A stretch of DNA of 17,246 nt from contig CAZJRB010000144.1 of the NCBI GenBank assembly GCA_964547995.1, positions 1-17,246 on the forward strand. Reading direction: 5' to 3'. The position numbers were made by a program, and so were the translations under genes. This DNA is from CAZJRB01 sp964547995. Its GTDB lineage: Bacteria; Planctomycetota; Planctomycetia; Pirellulales; Thermoguttaceae. The notes beneath the pieces are model-generated. The model was given only the letters and a program-made list of their open reading frames with translations. It made no database searches and was not told the DNA's origin. Shown here piece after piece: positions 1 through 6,140 of the stretch; the first letter of the stretch is position 1; each line of letters opens with the position of its first letter.

Positions 1-60
1 CAATTGTTGCTTATTCTGACCCGCCGAGATTCCAGTTCACGGTGAACCATTACAGCGCTA

Positions 61-681
61 GTGTTCCTCTCGCTCCGAAACGCCCTAGCAGAAGTTATGG
101 CTTTATCAATTCCAAGAAATGCAAATAATTGGATTGCAGATAATGTTACTGAAAATTGGGTGGATGTTTATTTTGATGTAACAGGAGAACCAAGTGAACA
201 ATTTTGGAGTACTGAATGGGAATTAGCTCTTCCATCAGGAATTTATAATCAAATGACTTTAACACAAGCTATATTGCCTGATACAAATAATCCAAGTCAA
301 AATCCTGATGATTTTTTTTATGATCTTTTAATGGATCCTTTTGAGAATTATGTTGATTCAACAGTTGATAGTGGATTATTAACAGACAATGTAAGAGTGA
401 CTGATTTTCTTGAAGATGGTGCTCAAAATGTATATGGTCTTGGAGGAAGTTATGCTTTTACTATTGATTCTAGTGTAACAGGAACTTATAATTTTACACT
501 TGGAGCTGTTACTTTTGAATCTTTTACAGGAACTTGGGATGTGAATAATGAGAATCTTTCAACTCAAGATAACTCTTTTACAATTGTCCCGGAACCTTCA
601 ACATTTTATGAATTAGCCATATTCGCTGCGATCGTCGTAGGAGGGTATCACGTCCGTCGCAGAAGAAGGATTTTACGCTGA
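61..681 (+). CDS. PEP-CTERM sorting-signal protein, AT-rich, probably 5'-incomplete
   Basis: The last 31 residues form a PEP-CTERM sorting signal: VPEPST (residues 176-181), a hydrophobic stretch (about 185-195) and an Arg-rich tail (RRRRR). Such proteins are exported and, in families with an exosortase, processed at the envelope. The body (about residues 20-170) is rich in Asn, Asp, Thr and aromatic residues, consistent with a secreted beta-rich domain, but I do not recognise it. The reading frame opens at GTG 61 after an in-frame TGA at 43-45, and neither this start nor ATG 97 gives a signal peptide, which this class needs. Another frame (+3) is open from base 3 to 113, so a frameshift or a lost 5' end is possible. 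Bases 97-588 are far more AT-rich than every other gene here. It may be a broken or recombinant gene. The C-terminal call is good; the start is uncertain. Confidence 0.6.
   Translation: MFLSLRNALAEVMALSIPRNANNWIADNVTENWVDVYFDVTGEPSEQFWSTEWELALPSGIYNQMTLTQAILPDTNNPSQNPDDFFYDLLMDPFENYVDSTVDSGLLTDNVRVTDFLEDGAQNVYGLGGSYAFTIDSSVTGTYNFTLGAVTFESFTGTWDVNNENLSTQDNSFTIVPEPSTFYELAIFAAIVVGGYHVRRRRRILR
97..588. other. AT-rich compositional island inside the PEP-CTERM gene
   Basis: The stretch uses A/T-ending codons almost throughout (AAT, GAT, GAA, TTT, ACA, GGA). In the row 121-180 only 18 of 60 bases are G or C, whereas all later genes are clearly GC-rich. The change is sharp at both sides: bases 61-96 and about 589-681, coding for the sorting signal, look like ordinary host DNA. 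This is directly visible; a foreign origin of the inner segment is inference. Confidence 0.7.
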
Positions 682-1044
682 ATACCCGACTGGCTTCCCC
701 TCTTCTACTCTGAGTTTCCGGTCTGATACTTAGTCATTGTGCGGCCCGTGTCGGTGGGGCACAAGTTTGCATGGGTAGACGAGTTGCCCGTGGCACCCGC
801 GCGCACGAGACGCTAGCCGGCGCAGTTGTCCCCACTCCACACTGCTCGTACCGAGCAGTGGCACGTCTCCAACGGAGAATCACACGTAATCACGGGCACC
901 CGTGCGCGACAACCAAAACAATCGAAATCGCCAACTGCGGCGAGATCAAGCCGAAGACACAATAGGCTGTGACCTCGCCAAGATAACCGCACAACTCCGA
1001 ACTGCTGGTGCTCTAGCTCGCTGGCCTGTTCGCGGTCGGGTTCG
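682..1044. other. Intergenic region with palindromic repeat, no gene
   Basis: This gap lies between the PEP-CTERM gene and hicA and holds no convincing gene. The only structure I see is a three-hairpin repeat at 826-904, also present at 1614-1692. A short open frame at 771-965 runs through that repeat, and the same peptide-like pattern recurs in the second repeat copy, so it is a by-product of the repeat. Confidence 0.6.
826..904 (+). repeat. Three-hairpin palindromic repeat, copy A
   Basis: Three small inverted repeats follow each other: CACTGCTCG-TAC-CGAGCAGTG (840-860), TCTCC-AAC-GGAGA (866-878) and CACGGG-CA-CCCGTG (891-904). A second copy in the same orientation lies 788 bases downstream, with 70 of 79 positions identical. 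It is probably a dispersed REP- or MITE-like element; no coding capacity is seen. Confidence 0.8.
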
Positions 1045-1266
1045 TCACGCCTCGAATTGGCTGCGCGCTACGCCAGACTGACGAATGATCGACCGCAAAG
1101 TGCCGACACGAAGCTCCGGGTGATCTGGTATAGGGACGGTCGTGGTTCCTTCGTCGGTCACTCGCTGCATCACAATATGACTGCCGCGTCGGCGCACCTC
1201 CCGGAAGCCGTGCCGCTGAAGAATGGCACACACGTCTCGGCCGGATAAAACACGCAGTTTACTCAA
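1045..1266 (-). CDS. hicA: HicA-family toxin (mRNA interferase)
   Basis: The 73-residue protein has the layout of the HicA/YcfA family: an N-terminal SKLRVLSGRDV, then GFREVRRRGSH with the presumed catalytic histidine at residue 30, then VPIPDHPELRVGTLRSIIRQ, close to the family consensus. HicA toxins are small double-stranded-RNA-binding-fold ribonucleases that cleave mRNA when not bound by HicB. I chose TTG at 1266, not the in-frame TTG at 1278, because it gives the usual SKLR start, follows a GAGGTG ribosome site and overlaps the hicB stop (1259-1261). The overlap indicates translational coupling with hicB upstream. Size fits the family. Activity is not shown by sequence alone. Confidence 0.85.
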   Translation of the reverse strand: MSKLRVLSGRDVCAILQRHGFREVRRRGSHIVMQRVTDEGTTTVPIPDHPELRVGTLRSIIRQSGVARSQFEA

Positions 1267-1480
1267 CGGACACCTCAAGCTGCGTCACGAAGACCTCGTC
1301 GCCGAGCCGCTGCTGAACCTCCTCCGCAGAAGCGCACTGGAAGAACAGTTCGAGGGCTTCGCGGAGATTTTCGCGGGCAGACTCAATGGTATCTCCCTGG
1401 CTGGCCACATCCAGTTCCGGACAGAGTGCGACGAAGCCGTCACCCTCACGTTGGATGATCGCCGTCAACCGCTTGCTCAT
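1259..1480 (-). CDS. hicB: HicB-family antitoxin
   Basis: The 73-residue protein begins SKRLTAIIQREGDGFVALCPELDVASQGDTIESARENLREALELFF, the partial RNase-H-like fold typical of HicB antitoxins that bind and block HicA. ATG 1480 is preferred over the upstream start at 1507 because TTGGAGG sits about six bases before it. No clear DNA-binding helix-turn-helix or ribbon-helix-helix follows; the protein ends about 25 residues after the HicB core, so it may be a short form that neutralises the toxin but regulates DNA weakly. It is the first gene of a hicB-hicA operon; autoregulation is usual in the family but no operator was identified here. Confidence 0.85.
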   Translation of the reverse strand: MSKRLTAIIQREGDGFVALCPELDVASQGDTIESARENLREALELFFQCASAEEVQQRLGDEVFVTQLEVSVE

Positions 1481-1862
1481 GTTACCTCCAAGAGGAATTG
1501 AATCCACTTTGCGTGGCGTTGCTACCTCTCAACCTTATCATGTCCCGATGGGCGAAACCAGTCCGTCTCCTGCTTTTGCCCCCCATCGTGGGGAGGGAAG
1601 CCGGCCGCCGCAATTGCCCCCGCTCCACACTGCTCGTGCCGAGCAGTGGCACAACTCCAATGGAGAATCACACGCAAGCACGGGCACCGGTGCGGTAGCT
1701 TGCGGATTCGCGTTGACATGGATAAATTGGCGTCAGGCTGTAACGCATGCCTCTCGTGGGGGCATGGAGCGCACACCGCAAATCACCGCGCATTCCGCCT
1801 CGGGTCTCCGTATGGTGCCCGAGCCGGAATGCCAGTACGACAAGAAATAACAGGAGGGCATA
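1481..1862. other. Divergent intergenic region between hicBA and the helicase gene
   Basis: No gene is supported in these 382 bases. They hold the hicB ribosome site at the left edge, the second copy of the three-hairpin repeat (1614-1692), and an AGGAGG ribosome site (1852-1857) five bases before the helicase ATG. A TTGACA hexamer at 1713-1718 lacks a good -10 partner at normal spacing. Promoters for both directions must lie here but I cannot place them. Confidence 0.55.
1614..1692 (+). repeat. Three-hairpin palindromic repeat, copy B
   Basis: It is a direct copy of the element at 826-904. The first hairpin (1628-1648) is intact, with loop TGC instead of TAC. The second keeps CTCC-GGAG with loop AAT instead of AAC. 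The third is altered, leaving the palindrome CACCGGTG (1685-1692). Several differences fall in loops, so the stems appear better conserved than the loops. Confidence 0.8.
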
Positions 1863-4457
1863 ATGGTGGACAAGACGAACGACCGCGAGTTCTTTCGCAC
1901 GTACGACCTTGCTGAAGAACGAAAGCATCCGTCCGAAAAAGATCCGGCCAGTCACCAGAACAAAGCCCTGGAGAAACTGAATCGCTGGTACGATTCCAGG
2001 CCGAGCCCGGAAGCAGGCGGAATCCTCGTTTTGCCAACTGGCGCCGGGAAGACTTTCACAGCGATACACTTCCTTTGCCACCGTCCGATATCCGACGGCT
2101 ATAAGGTCTTGTGGCTTGCCCACACCCACCATCTTCTTGAACAAGCGTTTTTCGAGTTTGCGGAAAGTGTGTCGCTTATTGCAGAACCAAAGTCGGACCT
2201 CAAAGTCCGTGTGGTTTCAGGAACCCCCGGCCATTATCCAGTTCACCGAATCAAGGCGTCCGATGATGTGGTCGTGGGAACTCTACAGACACTTAGCAAA
2301 GCCCTACAGGAGTCACATCCGGCGCTGAAGAAGTTCTTGGAATCAGCAAATCCCAAACTGCTTGTCGTCTTCGATGAAGCCCATCACTCCCCGGCGCCAA
2401 GCTACCGAAACCTTGTTCTCGGCCTGCGGGAGCGTTTTTCGAAGATGTATCTTCTTGGGCTGACCGCAACTCCGACGTATTCCCAGGAGGCAAAACGGGG
2501 CTGGCTTCTGAAGATCTTTCCACAGGGCATCGTGCATCAGGTGACGCCCCAGCAACTTATGGCGGCGGGCATTCTCGCAAAGCCGATACTGGAGGAGCCA
2601 AAGACCAACTTCACACCGAAGTTCGAGGAGCGGGAGTATCGAAAATGGCTGGGAACCCACCGTGACGTGCCAGAAGACATCATCACGCAGATGGCCCTAA
2701 ACAGAGATCGAAATCTCTTCATCGCAAGCTATTACGTCGCCAACAGGGATCGGTTTGAGAAGACGATTGTTTTTGCGGATCGATGGTATCAATGTGAGCA
2801 GATCAGCGAATTTCTGCAAAAAAGAGGTGTCAAGACGGGCACGGTATATTCACACGTTGATGCCGACCCAGGTTCAGCCGCAGCCCGCAACAAGCGAAAG
2901 GCCGACGAAAACGCTATCGCTCTCCAAAAGTTTCGGGATGGCAAACTCGATGTTCTGCTGAACGTGCGAATGCTGACCGAAGGCACCGACGTTCCTGACA
3001 TAAAGAGCGTCTTCCTCACCCGTGCCACGACCAGTCAGATCCTTCTTACCCAGATGATCGGTCGGGCGTTGCGTGGGCCGAAGTTCGGGGGTACGGATGA
3101 GGCGTACATCGTCTCATTCATTGACAACTGGAAACAACTCATAAGCTGGGCCGAGTACGATCAGCTTGCCGAGGGACTCGCTGATGATAGGGTGCTTGAG
3201 TACGGAAAGCGCCCGCCAATTCACTTGATTTCCATTGAGCTTGTGCAGCGATTGTCACGCCAGATGGACTCTGGAATCAACATGACACCTGGACCGTTCG
3301 TCTCGCTCCTCCCAGCCGGTTGGTATCGGGTCGAATACCAGACGCAGGTTGAGGGAAGTGACGACCTTGAACCAGTACGAGAATTGGTCATGGTCTTCGA
3401 GGGCGAGCGGGAAAGCTATAAGAAGTTCACCCAGTTTGTTGCTCGTGAGTCGATGAAGGGCTTTGACGCGGAAAACGCCTCTTTGGAAGACGCCGAAGAC
3501 ACAGTTACCCAATGGCGAGACAAGTTCTTTCCCGTCCGTGAACAGCATTTCGGGACCGATCTGCTGGGGGATCTGTTTCGGGTGGCCCGACACAAGGCAC
3601 AGAACGGAGTCGTTCCGAAGTTCTTCGAGTTCGAGGAGAGAGATCGTCACGATCTGGATGCAGTAGCAGCGGACTTTATCGGAAAGGACTTTGGGCCTGT
3701 TGCGACGGACGAAGCACTGGCCCACGAGTACAGCCGACAGGATCGTCTGTGGTCCACGATCTACTACCGGTACGACCTCTTCAAGTCACAATATGATGCC
3801 TGCGTCAACCGGATTCTGCACGCCAAGAGGCACGGTGCTCCGTCAGCCCAACACCGTCCAAAGCGTAAACCGCTTCCGCCGGGCGAGCGGCTTGTCGGCT
3901 CTGAACCGTCAGAGGAATTGAAGCTACAGGTGAAAGAAAGAGACCAACGGTGCCTGTGTTGTGATTCCCGGTCCAAGCGAGGCTGGCAGGTCGATCACAT
4001 CTCGTCTCGTTACTTGGGCGGTGGCAACCCTCTTGACAACCTCCAAACCCTCTGCGGTGAGTGCAATCGCGCAAAAGATACTCGGACGATCAACTTCCTA
4101 AACACAAGAACCATCCTGTCCGAGCCACCCGCGTCGTTTCCTAACTTGAAGTCACCAACCAGGAAGAAGACTGCGGACTTGGAACAATGGCGCCGTTACG
4201 TGTTCCGAAGCATCAATCTCTTCTACAGTTGTGCCGCCACGCATTTGGTCGATATTGGAAGGCGGGGCGAGCGCTTTTACAACTGGTACGTCGAACTCAA
4301 GCCAGGAAACGATCCTCGGTGGGTGAAGCCACTGTTGGAAAACATCTTGATTTGTGTGCGCCGGGATCGGGAAAAGGCGGGCTATGGTGTGCCGGATACG
4401 ATCACGGTCTTTGCGCCTAAACACAAGAAGATAACCGTGAAGGTGAAGAAGCGGTAG
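1863..4457 (+). CDS. DEAD/DEAH-box SF2 helicase fused to HNH nuclease, candidate defence effector
   Basis: This 864-residue protein has an SF2 helicase core: Walker A LPTGAGKT (57-64), DEAH (171-174), LTATP (200-204), EGTDVPD (373-379) and QMIGRALRG (397-405) with the arginine finger. The middle (about 440-680) is a linker I do not recognise. Residues 697-735 form a zinc-type HNH nuclease: CLCC (C697, C700), QVDH (D711, H712), N722/N726 and CGEC-N (C731, C734, N735). About 125 residues follow. The expected role is ATP-driven DNA translocation coupled to cutting, as in restriction-type motors, but no methyltransferase or specificity gene is nearby. The ATG has an ideal AGGAGG five bases upstream. 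The next gene, 115 bases on in the same direction, is a HEPN-motif protein, so the two are likely one system. Domains are secure; anti-phage function is inferred. Confidence 0.88.
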   Translation: MVDKTNDREFFRTYDLAEERKHPSEKDPASHQNKALEKLNRWYDSRPSPEAGGILVLPTGAGKTFTAIHFLCHRPISDGYKVLWLAHTHHLLEQAFFEFAESVSLIAEPKSDLKVRVVSGTPGHYPVHRIKASDDVVVGTLQTLSKALQESHPALKKFLESANPKLLVVFDEAHHSPAPSYRNLVLGLRERFSKMYLLGLTATPTYSQEAKRGWLLKIFPQGIVHQVTPQQLMAAGILAKPILEEPKTNFTPKFEEREYRKWLGTHRDVPEDIITQMALNRDRNLFIASYYVANRDRFEKTIVFADRWYQCEQISEFLQKRGVKTGTVYSHVDADPGSAAARNKRKADENAIALQKFRDGKLDVLLNVRMLTEGTDVPDIKSVFLTRATTSQILLTQMIGRALRGPKFGGTDEAYIVSFIDNWKQLISWAEYDQLAEGLADDRVLEYGKRPPIHLISIELVQRLSRQMDSGINMTPGPFVSLLPAGWYRVEYQTQVEGSDDLEPVRELVMVFEGERESYKKFTQFVARESMKGFDAENASLEDAEDTVTQWRDKFFPVREQHFGTDLLGDLFRVARHKAQNGVVPKFFEFEERDRHDLDAVAADFIGKDFGPVATDEALAHEYSRQDRLWSTIYYRYDLFKSQYDACVNRILHAKRHGAPSAQHRPKRKPLPPGERLVGSEPSEELKLQVKERDQRCLCCDSRSKRGWQVDHISSRYLGGGNPLDNLQTLCGECNRAKDTRTINFLNTRTILSEPPASFPNLKSPTRKKTADLEQWRRYVFRSINLFYSCAATHLVDIGRRGERFYNWYVELKPGNDPRWVKPLLENILICVRRDREKAGYGVPDTITVFAPKHKKITVKVKKR

Positions 4458-4572
4458 TGAGGCTGTCTTCGGACGGGAGAGCACAATGAACCCGGAATCG
4501 CCCTAAATGTGGGTCGGGACGTTGGGAAACTCAAGCCCGAGAATTGGTTAATTGGTTGAAAGGATCGCCAAA

Positions 4573-6018
4573 ATGGAAACTCAAATATCTCTTTTCATCA
4601 TCAAGCCCAGCGAAGCGCTGCTGATTGGATGCGCAGTGAGAGAATACCTCGAAGCAAAAGGGGACAATGAGTACGCCAATATTCTGTACTTCTTGTCGAA
4701 ACGCCTTCGCCCGTTTGTACCGATTCTGGACACCGAAACGACTACGGAAATTCCTGCCTCTGAATGCGATTCGGAAACCATCAGGTGGACGACATTGAAT
4801 GAAGAATGCGAGATCGGGCTTTCTCTGAACGACCATAACTGCGTTTACCGTCGTTATAGTGATATGATCACTAAGACGACCTGGGATTCGTCACGTAGGT
4901 CCCTCCTTGATCTTCTTGGTGATCTCCTCGAACCTTTCGTGAGTAAGTCTTTCAGGGATATTGTTCAGTTCCCATCCCTCGGTGAAAAGGGTTTATCTCA
5001 AGAGATTGACCTAATATGCACTTTCGACTACAAAGACCCGGTTGGATTTCTCAGTCGTTTCCAAACCCCAGAGCAACCGGATGATACTGACGGCGTTGTG
5101 TGCGCTATCGGTGAATTGATCAACCACGATCTCAACGATTTTGGCATGATCTACAAAGCTGGACAATCCTTCGGACAGTTGTTTGCGGAGCTTGAGCGAT
5201 GGCATCTGGGAGTCTGCCGAGAATGGTTTGCTCAGGCGAAAATTTTCAGGCGTAGTGGCCCATTGATCAAACAGGAAGCGTGGACGCAATTCCTCGATAA
5301 TGAGTATCGAAACGGAGAGTACCTATGGATAGACACGTCGGGAGAGGAAGCCAGGAGAAGGTGCAACGAGAGTATCGAACGAGTCCTGTCTCGTGGATGT
5401 GTCCAGAAATGCCCGCATGCTGAAATGAGCTTGCTGAACTTACGTGAAGCGCAAGTCGGCTTCGGCAATGATGAATCGCTGCAATTGCTGGCGGCAAAGG
5501 CCATGGCATCGCTAGCGCTGGGAGCCGTTTTGGGTAGCATGTATGCAGGAGATGAAGAAGCGCTTGCCAAGAATGCTGCTTCCCCAACCCCCCGAATGTT
5601 CACGCTCAGCAAACTCAGCCCGGAAGCGCCCTTGGAGCGTATCAAGGGACGAGTTCTCGAAATGGAGCAAATCCTCAGCGAACGGTCACGACTTGGCATC
5701 TCGCCCGAAGGGGTGATCAGCTTCTCGCAAAACCTGATTGAGGCACTAGCCAAAACGCTCTGGGAGTCCGAGTTTTCTTCAGGGACTCGCAAGGGTGAGT
5801 TGCGTAATATCCTGATAGAGCATCGGCGATCGGGGGATCAGGATGAACACGATTTCGCTTCCATAGCTCTGATGCTCTACGATACTTTCCGCAATCCAGC
5901 CCAGCACGATCTCCTCAATTTCCGATGTACTTGGCTACAGGTTTGGCTCTTTCATGTGGGGACGAGAGCGTTGCTTGAACTGAGCGAGTCCATTAAGAAG
6001 AAACGGGCGTCGGATTAG
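4573..6018 (+). CDS. HEPN-motif protein, putative RNase partner of the helicase-HNH gene
   Basis: I do not recognise the whole 481-residue protein. Its last ~105 residues are mainly helical and contain FRNPAQHD, with R440 and H445 spaced as in the Rx4-6H catalytic motif of HEPN ribonucleases; the RNPxxH form resembles the Ymh/TIGR02391 type. HEPN RNases cut RNA in many abortive-infection and toxin systems. The N-terminal ~360 residues have no motif I can name; they may sense infection or bind the helicase. There is no signal peptide or membrane segment, so it should be cytoplasmic. ATG 4573 is preferred over TTG 4552 because GAAAGGA lies about eight bases before it. It follows the helicase gene in the same direction by 115 bases; a shared transcript is likely but unproven. 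The HEPN motif is seen; RNase activity and defence role are inferred. Confidence 0.75.
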   Translation: METQISLFIIKPSEALLIGCAVREYLEAKGDNEYANILYFLSKRLRPFVPILDTETTTEIPASECDSETIRWTTLNEECEIGLSLNDHNCVYRRYSDMITKTTWDSSRRSLLDLLGDLLEPFVSKSFRDIVQFPSLGEKGLSQEIDLICTFDYKDPVGFLSRFQTPEQPDDTDGVVCAIGELINHDLNDFGMIYKAGQSFGQLFAELERWHLGVCREWFAQAKIFRRSGPLIKQEAWTQFLDNEYRNGEYLWIDTSGEEARRRCNESIERVLSRGCVQKCPHAEMSLLNLREAQVGFGNDESLQLLAAKAMASLALGAVLGSMYAGDEEALAKNAASPTPRMFTLSKLSPEAPLERIKGRVLEMEQILSERSRLGISPEGVISFSQNLIEALAKTLWESEFSSGTRKGELRNILIEHRRSGDQDEHDFASIALMLYDTFRNPAQHDLLNFRCTWLQVWLFHVGTRALLELSESIKKKRASD

Positions 6019-6121
6019 GCGGGCAAATAAACGGAGGGGCAAATAAAGAAACTTTTCGCCAATCTCGAGAGGACTTGCGCGTAACCTCTTGACTGTGACC
6101 TGTCCCGTCTATTTACCCGCC
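6018..6121. repeat. Palindromic MITE/REP-like element at the island end
   Basis: Imperfect 17-base terminal inverted repeats, GGCGGGCAAATAAACGG (6018-6034) and its near complement (6105-6121, 15 of 17 matching), enclose 70 bases. The left arm begins on the last base of the HEPN gene stop codon. The sequence GACTGTGACCTGTCCCGT next to the right arm resembles REP sequences I associate with Y1 (REP-associated) transposases, from memory. It lies between two convergent genes and could also end transcription both ways. Confidence 0.65.
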
Positions 6122-6140
6122 AAAACCGCACGTGCCAAAG

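Noticed and set aside
771..965. Short open frame through repeat copy A
   Set aside because: A similar peptide pattern (RITRxHGH) appears in repeat copy B only because the DNA repeat is shared.
826..1692. CRISPR array
   Set aside because: There are only two copies, far apart and internally palindromic, with genes between them and no cas gene.
1713..1718. TTGACA as -35 of a helicase promoter
   Set aside because: The best -10-like hexamer (TGTAAC, 1739-1744) is 20 bases away, too far for a confident call.
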